Shown here in pieces: positions 27,193 through 35,437 of a stretch of DNA of 49,130 bases. The notes below the pieces were generated by a model. The model had not been told where the DNA came from and made no database searches. It saw only the letters and a list, made by a program, of their open reading frames with translations. Positions within the stretch are counted from its first letter, which is position 1. The number at the start of each line of letters is the position of its first letter. Source of the stretch: Actinomycetes bacterium (GTDB taxonomy: Bacteria > Actinomycetota > Actinomycetes > Nanopelagicales > Nanopelagicaceae); NCBI GenBank assembly GCA_919902125.1, contig CAKKQM010000075.1, positions 1-49,130 on the forward strand, in the 5' to 3' direction. A program made the translations under genes and the position numbers.

Positions 27193-28354
27193 CTACTCTA
27201 ATTCGCGTTGGTTTAATTTTACTTACGGCAGGCACTTGCAGGGGATGGGCACCGGGCGTTAACGAACCAAGCAATCTTTCACCATTGGCACCTGTGCAAC
27301 TTGGGATTTGGCCCGGTAGACCGTGTAGCGTTAAAAATCCAATTAGTGCAACCGTTAAAGATTCTTTCGCACGGGGATCAATGCCGAGTTCAGAAATTGA
27401 AAGAATTGCACATTGCCTAAGGCGATCTTGCATACGTTTCATCATCACAGGATTCGCTGATCCACCACCGGCGATATAGAGCTTGCTTAAAGAATTCTTC
27501 TCTACTTCTTGTGCAACCGTTTCAACAGTGAGCTCGAGCAAGGTCGCCATAAGATTTTCGATATTCCAAGAATGAACTGGGCCAGTTCGTTCAATTAGAT
27601 AGGGAAGATGAAATAACTCTTTCCCGGTCGATTTAGGTGCAGGTAACGAGTAATACGGTTCATTAAGAAATACATTGAGAAGATCTGTGTCCACAGTTCC
27701 TGCAGCAGCCAATTTTCCATCTTCGTCAAAGGAAACTTTGCCATTTGAATATGCGTAAATCGCAGCATCGAGAAGTCCATTTGCAGGTCCAATGTCGTAC
27801 GCCATCGGAATGATTGATTTACCAGCAATGGTGATATTGGAAATTCCACCCAAATTAAGCGCGCCCTCTGGTTTATCACTATGCCCTAAGAGCAGTTGAT
27901 CCAAAATACTTACCAATGGGGCACCATGGCCACCAGCAGCAACATCTCGTGAGCGAATATTAGAAAGTACTGGCGTACCCGTGGCTTCCGCAATCCATGA
28001 AGGCTCACCTAATTGCAAAGTGCCCTTAGCTCTATGATTGCTATCAATCCAATGGAAGAGAGTTTGGCCATGCGAGACAATCAAGTCGGGTTGAAATGAA
28101 AACTCCGAAATCGCCGCTTGAGCTGCTTTAGAAAAGGCTTGACCGATCAAAGTATCAAGTACACAAACTCGTTCCATGTCAATCGAACGTGGGGGCATCG
28201 AATCAGCAATCATTTGATGCAAGTAGGGCGAATATTCGAGCGAATTAAATCCAATCTGTTTTACTTCAATCACGTCATCGATTTGTATAAAGTCACAACA
28301 GGCAACATCAATACCATCAAAAGATGTTCCTGAAATCATTCCAATAATTTTCAT
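27185..28354 (-). CDS. anmK: anhydro-N-acetylmuramic acid kinase
   Basis: GMISGTSFDGIDVACCDF; VSHGQTLFHW; LQLGEPSWIAEATGTPVLSNIRSRDVAAGGHGAPLVSILD; NLGGISNIT; YIAGGGSANPVMMKRM. Confidence 0.96.
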   Translation of the reverse strand: MKIIGMISGTSFDGIDVACCDFIQIDDVIEVKQIGFNSLEYSPYLHQMIADSMPPRSIDMERVCVLDTLIGQAFSKAAQAAISEFSFQPDLIVSHGQTLFHWIDSNHRAKGTLQLGEPSWIAEATGTPVLSNIRSRDVAAGGHGAPLVSILDQLLLGHSDKPEGALNLGGISNITIAGKSIIPMAYDIGPANGLLDAAIYAYSNGKVSFDEDGKLAAAGTVDTDLLNVFLNEPYYSLPAPKSTGKELFHLPYLIERTGPVHSWNIENLMATLLELTVETVAQEVEKNSLSKLYIAGGGSANPVMMKRMQDRLRQCAILSISELGIDPRAKESLTVALIGFLTLHGLPGQIPSCTGANGERLLGSLTPGAHPLQVPAVSKIKPTRIRVVN

Positions 28355-29304
28355 GATTTAACCTCCGGACAGGCTACCAAATGCTCAGGTGACATTTCTA
28401 AAAGTACTGGAACTCTCTCTGAGCATGCGCCCACGGCAATAGAACAGCGCACGTGGAAAGCACAACCTGTTGGTAAATTCGCTGGATCGGGCACTTCGCC
28501 TTGCAGGGTTTTTGCAAGTGTTTCAGGATTGCCAATAATGCTGTGATCGGGCATTGCAGCAATAAGTGCCTGTGTATAGGGATGCATAGGTCTTTCAATG
28601 ATTTGTTCCCAATTACCATATTCAACGATCTTGCCAAGATACATCACGGCAATGACGTCGCTGATGTAACGGATCATTCCCAAGTCGTGGCTGATAAAAA
28701 TATAAGTAAGGCCGAACTTGGATCGCAAATCAATAAGCAAGTTCATTACTTCAGCGCGCACTGATACATCTAGGGCTGAAACTGGCTCATCAAGAATGAG
28801 TAACTCCGGTTCAGATGCCAATGCTCGAGCGATACTTACACGTTGTCTTTGACCACCAGAGAGTTGGGGCGGATAGCGATGTTTAAGATCAGGCGTTAAA
28901 CCCACAATCGATAAGAGCTCGTCGACGCGGGTTTCGATTTTATCTTTTGTGACCAATTTATGGACACGGAGAGCCTCCGCGATTGATTCGCCAAGTTGTT
29001 GCCTCGGATTTAACGACGAATATGGATCTTGGAAAACTAATTGCACCTTTGAGTGATGTGGGCGCCAATGATTTTTGGCTTTGTCCTTTATCTTTTCATT
29101 TGCCCAAGTTACGGTTCCAATAGTCGGTTTCTCTAATCCTGAAACTACACGCGCAAGAGTTGACTTACCACAACCACTCTCGCCAACGATTCCGAGGGTT
29201 TGTCCTTTCCTAAGTGTCACCGAAATGCCGTTCAACGCATTAATCACAGTTCCGGTTGCCAGAATTTTGTACTGTTTTTCTATGTTTGAGATGACAAGAC
29301 TCAT
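28351..29304 (-). CDS. oligopeptide/dipeptide ABC transporter ATP-binding protein (OppF/DppF)
   Basis: Walker A GESGCGKSTLARV; LSGGQRQRVSIARAL; C-terminal oligopeptide/dipeptide extension GCAFHVRCSIAVGAC. Confidence 0.94.
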   Translation of the reverse strand: MSLVISNIEKQYKILATGTVINALNGISVTLRKGQTLGIVGESGCGKSTLARVVSGLEKPTIGTVTWANEKIKDKAKNHWRPHHSKVQLVFQDPYSSLNPRQQLGESIAEALRVHKLVTKDKIETRVDELLSIVGLTPDLKHRYPPQLSGGQRQRVSIARALASEPELLILDEPVSALDVSVRAEVMNLLIDLRSKFGLTYIFISHDLGMIRYISDVIAVMYLGKIVEYGNWEQIIERPMHPYTQALIAAMPDHSIIGNPETLAKTLQGEVPDPANLPTGCAFHVRCSIAVGACSERVPVLLEMSPEHLVACPEVKS

Positions 29305-30275
29305 CAGAGAGCTCCCATCGGATGAAAACAGGCAACACTCTTTTCAAGGTTTCCCACCAAATGTGGAATCTGCGTTCGGCACTCTGGTTGCACCTTGAAA
29401 CAACGCGGAGCAAAAGCGCACGATTGCCCAACTAACCACGGCTTCTGCGGAACACCAGCGATGGATGTCAGACGTTTGCGACTCTTATCCGCCGTAGTTG
29501 GTAATGATGAAAGTAAGCCAGCAGTGTAAGGATGCTGCGGATTTGTGAATATTTCTTTCACGGTCCCCGATTCAACTATCCGCCCAGCATACATGACGAT
29601 CAATCTGTCAACGAGGTTGGCAACTACACCTAAATCATGGGTAATCCAGAGCATTGACATATTTCGCTTCTGTCGTTGCTCGGCAACCAACGAAAGAATC
29701 TGTTGTTGAATAGTTACATCTAAAGCAGTGGTGGGTTCATCGGCAATTAGTAATTTTGGTGAAAGCAGAAGAGCCATTGCAATCATGACCCGTTGGCGCA
29801 TGCCGCCCGAGAACTCGTGCGGATAACTCTGCATAGCGCGTGCTACATCGGGAATACCAACTTCTTTCAATGCATCGCGTACTCGTTGATCTGAATTCGC
29901 ATCAAGCTTTTCATGTGACTCAATAACTTCAAGAAGTTGCTTGCCGATCTTCATGACAGGATTTAGGGCAGTCATTGGATCCTGATAGACCATCGATATC
30001 GCAGAGCCCCGCAGTTCTCGTATCTGTTGAGGCGAAGCTGTGGTGAGGTTCATTCCGTTGTAATTAACCGACCCGGCAGTAACTGCAACACCCCGTGGCA
30101 ATAAACCCAGAATAGAGAGGGATGTAAGCGTCTTACCTGAACCGCTTTCACCAACAACGCCAACCGCTTCACCTGCATGTATCTCGAAAGTCACGTCATT
30201 GATAAGAGTCCGTGGATCTTGAACGGTGGAGATTCCAAGATTTTCGACCAAAAGCAGCGGCTTGAGTTGGCTCAT
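29304..30275 (-). CDS. oligopeptide/dipeptide ABC transporter ATP-binding protein (OppD/DppD)
   Basis: [50 protein letters not shown]. Confidence 0.94.
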   Translation of the reverse strand: MSQLKPLLLVENLGISTVQDPRTLINDVTFEIHAGEAVGVVGESGSGKTLTSLSILGLLPRGVAVTAGSVNYNGMNLTTASPQQIRELRGSAISMVYQDPMTALNPVMKIGKQLLEVIESHEKLDANSDQRVRDALKEVGIPDVARAMQSYPHEFSGGMRQRVMIAMALLLSPKLLIADEPTTALDVTIQQQILSLVAEQRQKRNMSMLWITHDLGVVANLVDRLIVMYAGRIVESGTVKEIFTNPQHPYTAGLLSSLPTTADKSRKRLTSIAGVPQKPWLVGQSCAFAPRCFKVQPECRTQIPHLVGNLEKSVACFHPMGAL

Positions 30276-31132
30276 GAGTTTCTCCGAGCTGGATCCATGG
30301 CATCGCGAAGTCCGTCACCAACAAGATTTAATCCCACAACAACAATGGTGATAAAGAGTGAAGGAAATGCCAATGTCCACCAAGCAAAAGCAGCTAAAGA
30401 TTGCGCATCAGCGACCATCAAGCCAAGAGACGCATCAGGAGGCTGGGTGCCCAAACCTAAGAAACTTAAACCTGATTCAGTAAGAATGGCCCAAGAAAGT
30501 GAGAGAGCAATTTGCACAACGATTGGTGCAGTCACATTAGGGAGAATATGTTTGATGAGAATACGCGGTGACGAGTACCCCAAGATGCGAGAAACTTTGA
30601 TGTAATCCATCTCTTTGGCAGTCAGAACAGGACCGCGCGCAACACGGATAAAGATAGGGGTGTAAACAATTGCAATAGAGAGTGCGGTGTCAACCCATGA
30701 ATTACCTAAGCTGCTCACAATCGCCAGAGCCAGAAGAATTGCCGGAAAAGCAAAAACTGCATCGCTGAGGCGAGTTATCAATAGATCAAACCACTTACCT
30801 AAGTAACCACCCAAAATGCCAAGAGTGACGCCGACCAGGGTAGCGATAGAAACAGCAACAATTGAGATAGTCAGCGAGCGTCGCATTCCATCAAAAGTAC
30901 GGGAAAAAATATCTCGACCGAATTGATCGGTCCCAAACCAGTATTTCCCGGAAGGACCTTTTAAAACCTCATCAACGTTCTGGTCTAACGGATTGTGCGG
31001 CAACCAACCAAAGGCAGCGCATAGTGATGCCACAACCATAAAAAGGAGCAAGATCGCACCGATGATGCCGCTGGTGCTTTGCAAGTAGTAATGCAATCCG
31101 CCTTTGACGATTTTATCTTTGCGTCTCATCAT
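30272..31132 (-). CDS. oligopeptide/dipeptide ABC transporter permease (OppC/DppC)
   Basis: FGTDQFGRDIFSRTFDGMRRSL; SGLSFLGLGTQPPDASLG. Confidence 0.94.
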   Translation of the reverse strand: MMRRKDKIVKGGLHYYLQSTSGIIGAILLLFMVVASLCAAFGWLPHNPLDQNVDEVLKGPSGKYWFGTDQFGRDIFSRTFDGMRRSLTISIVAVSIATLVGVTLGILGGYLGKWFDLLITRLSDAVFAFPAILLALAIVSSLGNSWVDTALSIAIVYTPIFIRVARGPVLTAKEMDYIKVSRILGYSSPRILIKHILPNVTAPIVVQIALSLSWAILTESGLSFLGLGTQPPDASLGLMVADAQSLAAFAWWTLAFPSLFITIVVVGLNLVGDGLRDAMDPARRNS

Positions 31133-32109
31133 TTAATCCGTGGATCTATTTTACGATAAATCAGATCAGTAAGAACGTTTATCGTGACAAACATAATTGC
31201 AAAAATCATGACGCTGCTTTGGACGGTAGCATATTCGCGCTTGGTAATTGCATTCAATACCTGGCGGCCCATACCAGGTAAAGCAAAAATTTGCTCCACA
31301 ATGACTGCGCCACCGAGCAAATAACCAAATTGAATGCCAGTCATTGTGACAATCGGAATTAATGAGTTACGTAAAATATGGCGGTACTGGACTTTGCGGG
31401 GCGCCACGCCTTTTCCGTGTGCGGTGCGGACGAAATCCTTATCCACTGTCTCCAATAATGCAGAACGTGTCGTTCGCATGACGGGCGCTGCCACGGCAAT
31501 GCCAAGAACGAGCCCCGGAAACATCATCTGCTGGAAATTGGTCCAAGGATTTTCCCAGGGTGGCATATATTCCAAACCATTAGGAAAGTAGTGAAACTTA
31601 TTTGCCATAATCGTCACAATTGCAGTACTTAATACAAAACCAGGTATCGCCAATGCCAAGAGCCCAAATAATTGCCCCGCGAAATCCCGAAAACTTCCTG
31701 GTTTACGGGCACTAAACATCCCAATTGCGATGCCGATGACTACCCCAAGGATGGTGCCAATCAGCGCGAGTTCAACTGTGACGGGAAGTGCAGATTTTGT
31801 TAACTTCAAAACCGAGACACCGGTTGAAAAAGAATAGCCAAGTTGTCCGCTTAAGAAACTCTTCATCCATGACAGGTATTGAAGAAGTAATGATTGATCA
31901 ATGCCGTAGTAATGACGTAACTGAGCGATTTGATCTGGCGTGAGTACGCCTGTTTCAATTCCAAAAGAACCTGTGATTGTGTCGCCAGGAATCACTCGCA
32001 AGACAACAAATACGAAGATGGAAATTCCAAAAAGTGTGGAGAGGACGCTGAAAATTCGCAAAATAGTGGGAGAAAATATAAACCGCCGCAGCCTAGACAC
32101 GACCTGCAT
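31129..32109 (-). CDS. oligopeptide/dipeptide ABC transporter permease (OppB/DppB)
   Basis: VVLRVIPGDTITGSFG; RTAHGKGVAPRKVQYRHILRNSLIPIVT; GGAVIVEQIFALPGMGRQVLNAI. Confidence 0.94.
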   Translation of the reverse strand: MQVVSRLRRFIFSPTILRIFSVLSTLFGISIFVFVVLRVIPGDTITGSFGIETGVLTPDQIAQLRHYYGIDQSLLLQYLSWMKSFLSGQLGYSFSTGVSVLKLTKSALPVTVELALIGTILGVVIGIAIGMFSARKPGSFRDFAGQLFGLLALAIPGFVLSTAIVTIMANKFHYFPNGLEYMPPWENPWTNFQQMMFPGLVLGIAVAAPVMRTTRSALLETVDKDFVRTAHGKGVAPRKVQYRHILRNSLIPIVTMTGIQFGYLLGGAVIVEQIFALPGMGRQVLNAITKREYATVQSSVMIFAIMFVTINVLTDLIYRKIDPRIK

Positions 32110-32159
32110 CGCGATTTACCCCCCTTTACATAAATACAGAATATTTAAATCAAGAAAAA

Positions 32160-32197
32160 CGGGACGGTGTGTAGATGTACATCTGCACACCGTCCCG
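32160..32197 (-). terminator. strong intergenic hairpin between oppA-type SBP and oppB
   Basis: 38-nt near-perfect palindrome CGGGACGGTGTG-T-AGATGTACATCT-G-CACACCGTCCCG, followed on - strand by TTTTTCTTGATTT. Confidence 0.85.
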
Positions 32198-32203
32198 GCC
32201 TAA

Positions 32204-33715
32204 CTATTTGAGATCGGCTTTACGCAACTCAATCAATGAGCCTGTTGCTAGTGGAACAAAGCCAGTCAAACTCTTGGAAGTGACGCGGTACTCATATGGG
32301 GCAAAGAGCCAGATCCAAACAGCATTATTTTCTAGTTCCTCGGATATAGCCCTGTATGCAGCTTTGCGTTCTGCAACTTTGCTAGTTGATTTGCCCTTAA
32401 TAAAGAGCGCATCAAGGGTTGCTGATGAATAACCAGCAACCTTGTTTAAGTTACCAGTTGAGGTGAAGTAACGGGTGTACATCGTGTCCGGATCAATACG
32501 ACCACCATTATTAGCAATGGCGGTAGCAAAATCGGCGGCCAACCAACGAGATATGAACGTTGAGTCATCAACCAACTCGAGTTCCAAGGTAATGCCAGCC
32601 TTTGCCAACTGAGACTTCAGACTCTGAGCAATTGCAGATGCAGTCGCAAATTGAGTTGGAGCTACTATCGACTTGATGGTTAAACCCGTTGCGTAACCAG
32701 CATTGGCAAGGTACTTCTTCGCCTTCGCAATATCTGCATTTGGGCACGGACGATCATTTGGATTTGACCTGTAGGCAGGACTGGTAATTGGGCCGATAAT
32801 AGAAGCTTCGCCTGACTGTGCAGTTTTCACAACTTCTGATCGGCTAATTGCGCACTGAATGGCAAGACGGACGTTGACGTCATTCAAAGGCGCTTTCCTT
32901 GCGTTTAACTGAAGCACCATATAAGCCAACCCGGGAGTTTTGTACATTTTTAGATTCTTACCGACCTGCTTCGCAATCAATGGATCAGTGATGACTGCGA
33001 ACTGAACTGTTCCCGCATTTAACGCTGAAAGTACTGAGGCTTCGCTAGGGATAACGCGAAAAGTGACTGTGTCCAACTTCGGAGCCTTGCCCCAGTAGGT
33101 GGCATTTTTCTCTAACTTGACCGATTGACCTGGTTCCCATGAAACGAACTTAAATGGACCGGTTCCGTTTACGCTCTTGCCAATCTTGCCAGCCTTAATA
33201 TCATCGCTAGAAAGCATCGCCATATTCACGCCATCAAGTGCAGCAAGAATTGGAACGTTTGGGGTTGAAAGGTGGAGGGTGACATCAAGACCAGATGTGG
33301 TAATTGACGTAATCGTCAACAAATTTGCACGCGCTGCTGCCTTGGTGGCAGGGTCGAGAATTCTCTCTATAGATGCCTTCACATCTTGGGCATCAAAGGT
33401 TGACCCATCGTGGAACTTCACACCTTTACGAATGTGTAAACGCAACTGGGTTCCAGCGGCGTTAAATCCCCACGAGGTTGCCAGACCTGGGCGAATATCG
33501 AGTTTTGGCCCAACTTCCACCAAACTGCCATAAACAACTCCAAGTGCGCGCACTGTTGCAAAACTTGTTGCGGCTTGTGGGTCTAACTTGTCAATATCAA
33601 GAGTGATGCCCACAACAAGATCCTTACTTACAGCTTGAGCAGGTGCTATAAGCACCACACTTGCTACGAGTGCCGTGGCTACGCCAACGACTGCAATCTT
33701 CTTTCTCAATCTCAT
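32204..33715 (-). CDS. ABC transporter substrate-binding protein, peptide/oligopeptide (OppA/DppA, family 5)
   Basis: Signal peptide after MRLRKK; family-5 SBP patterns (LRLHIRKGVKFHDGSTFDAQDVKASIERILDP, GTGPFKFVSWEPGQSVKLEKNATYWG); start refined to ATG 33715. Confidence 0.93.
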   Translation of the reverse strand: MRLRKKIAVVGVATALVASVVLIAPAQAVSKDLVVGITLDIDKLDPQAATSFATVRALGVVYGSLVEVGPKLDIRPGLATSWGFNAAGTQLRLHIRKGVKFHDGSTFDAQDVKASIERILDPATKAAARANLLTITSITTSGLDVTLHLSTPNVPILAALDGVNMAMLSSDDIKAGKIGKSVNGTGPFKFVSWEPGQSVKLEKNATYWGKAPKLDTVTFRVIPSEASVLSALNAGTVQFAVITDPLIAKQVGKNLKMYKTPGLAYMVLQLNARKAPLNDVNVRLAIQCAISRSEVVKTAQSGEASIIGPITSPAYRSNPNDRPCPNADIAKAKKYLANAGYATGLTIKSIVAPTQFATASAIAQSLKSQLAKAGITLELELVDDSTFISRWLAADFATAIANNGGRIDPDTMYTRYFTSTGNLNKVAGYSSATLDALFIKGKSTSKVAERKAAYRAISEELENNAVWIWLFAPYEYRVTSKSLTGFVPLATGSLIELRKADLK

Positions 33716-33759
33716 TATTTTCCCTTTCCCAAGGTGGAATCGACTTGACTCCACGGCGG

Positions 33760-33774
33760 TGAAAAAAACCTTCA
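33760..33774 (-). promoter_or_regulatory. candidate operator upstream of oppA-anmK operon (TGAAGGTTTTTTTCA on - strand)
   Basis: Matches the 25402..25416 element at 14/15 positions, same geometry to promoter. Confidence 0.6.
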
Positions 33775-33796
33775 TAGATTCTGCCCAACTGTGGAA

Positions 33797-33825
33797 ATCA
33801 TTGCCTTATTTAACCCCTAGGTCAA
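33797..33825 (-). promoter_or_regulatory. putative sigma70-type promoter of the oppA-oppBCDF-anmK operon (TTGACC-N17-AATGAT)
   Basis: -35 at 33820..33825, -10 at 33797..33802, 17-nt spacer; aligned without gaps to the rpiR promoter. Confidence 0.6.
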
Positions 33826-33852
33826 GCGGTGCTAGAAGTAAAATTTGGCGAG

Positions 33853-34770
33853 TTACTCGGTTGTTAGTGCTTCCCGTACGCGATTGGAGGAAGTTCGTAA
33901 GCGTTCGCGGGCCAGATCTGCATCAATTCCCAGCAAGAGCATCAAAATGGCAACTTTAACTTCGTGGCCCGAGTCCGCCAGCGCCTTCTCTGCTTCCAAC
34001 CGAGAAGTTCCGGTGGCTTTTTCAATGATTCGAAGGGCTCTATCTTGGAGTTTTTCATTAGTGATCTGTAGATCCACCATCAAATTCCCAAAAGTCTTAC
34101 CTAAGCGGACCATTGTGATTGTCGAGATCATATTGAGAACTAATTTCTGGGCGGTGCCGGATTTAAGACGGGTGGACCCAGCCAACAATTCAGGACCTGA
34201 GTCAATCTCAATCGGATGATCAATCTCCTTGGATATCTCAGAATTTGGGTTGGAAGTTAAGCCAACGGTAAGAGCGCCCACTTTTTTAGCATAAGCCAGT
34301 GCGCCAAGAACGTAAGGAGTGCGACCACTGGCGGCAATACCAACAACTGCATCGACTGAAGTTAGATGAGCTGATTTCAATTCGTTCTCGCCGGCTGCAA
34401 AATCATCTTCTGCGCCTTCAACTGCATGCTTAAGGGCTCGATCGCCACCAGCAATAAAAGCGAGAACTTGATCATCTGTCACAGAAAATGTCGGTCCGCA
34501 CTCTGCAGCATCTAGAACACCTAAGCGGCCAGAGGTGCCAGCGCCAATATAAATAAGTCTCCCGCCTTGGCGCATGCGATCAACAATGGCATTAATAGCG
34601 CTCTCGATTTTGGGTAGCGCAATGGCAACGGCCTTTGGGACTTCAGCATCGCTTTCATTCATTGCTTGCAGTAATTCAGATACTGACATCACATCCAATA
34701 GGTGGAACTTGGAATCAACCTCTTCGGTACGGAGCAAGCCAAGCGTTGAATCATCGGTACTGCTACTCAT
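33853..34770 (-). CDS. murQ: N-acetylmuramic acid 6-phosphate etherase
   Basis: GGRLIYIGAGTSGRLGVLDAAECGPTFSV; GIAASGRTPYVLGAL; GPELLAGSTRLKSGTAQKLVLNMIST. Confidence 0.97.
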   Translation of the reverse strand: MSSSTDDSTLGLLRTEEVDSKFHLLDVMSVSELLQAMNESDAEVPKAVAIALPKIESAINAIVDRMRQGGRLIYIGAGTSGRLGVLDAAECGPTFSVTDDQVLAFIAGGDRALKHAVEGAEDDFAAGENELKSAHLTSVDAVVGIAASGRTPYVLGALAYAKKVGALTVGLTSNPNSEISKEIDHPIEIDSGPELLAGSTRLKSGTAQKLVLNMISTITMVRLGKTFGNLMVDLQITNEKLQDRALRIIEKATGTSRLEAEKALADSGHEVKVAILMLLLGIDADLARERLRTSSNRVREALTTE

Positions 34771-34850
34771 GGAGACCCTTCTCTTTGGATAAAGGATAAG
34801 CCTGCTGAGGTTTCATTGGAAACCAGGCCCAAGCGCCCTAGGCTAAAGCA

Positions 34851-35408
34851 GTGACCAACTATCTATTGGCAGTATTGGTGATCTTTGGCGCAAATATTAT
34901 GCCTGCATTTGCACCACCGACCTGGTCAATACTCGTTTATTTTACACTTCGATATCAGATAAATCCGATTGGGTTGGTTCTTCTCGGCGTCGCAAGCGCA
35001 ACCCTAGGACGTAGCGTACTGGCTTTAACTTTTCGCAAGCTGCGCTCTTGGTTGCCTAAAGGGTATGTAGCAAATATGGAAAGACTTGGAATTTACATTG
35101 CCAGAAATTCTCGCCGGACAATTGGATTGCTCGTGCTCTTCTTTCTCTCTCCCATATCTTCAGCCCAACTCTTTGAGGCTGCCGGAATCATCAAGCAGAT
35201 TGCCCTCAAACCGCTGCTCATAGCCTTTGCGGGCGGACGTCTCGTGAGTTACTCGATTTATGTCTCAAGCGCTACCGTGCTGAAATCAACTTCCCTCGGT
35301 GAGGTCATCACGAAAGAACTTACCTCACCAAAAGCGATCGTCCTCCAAGTGGCACTTATCCTGGGCCTCATTGCCCTTGGCAACGTGAAATGGAAAGTGA
35401 AGGGGTAA
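34851..35408 (+). CDS. conserved integral membrane protein, function unknown
   Basis: 185 aa, several hydrophobic segments, GTG start; weak resemblance to VTT/DedA-type proteins only. Confidence 0.6.
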   Translation: MTNYLLAVLVIFGANIMPAFAPPTWSILVYFTLRYQINPIGLVLLGVASATLGRSVLALTFRKLRSWLPKGYVANMERLGIYIARNSRRTIGLLVLFFLSPISSAQLFEAAGIIKQIALKPLLIAFAGGRLVSYSIYVSSATVLKSTSLGEVITKELTSPKAIVLQVALILGLIALGNVKWKVKG

Positions 35409-35437
35409 ATCCATACAGCCCACTCAAAACTTAAACT

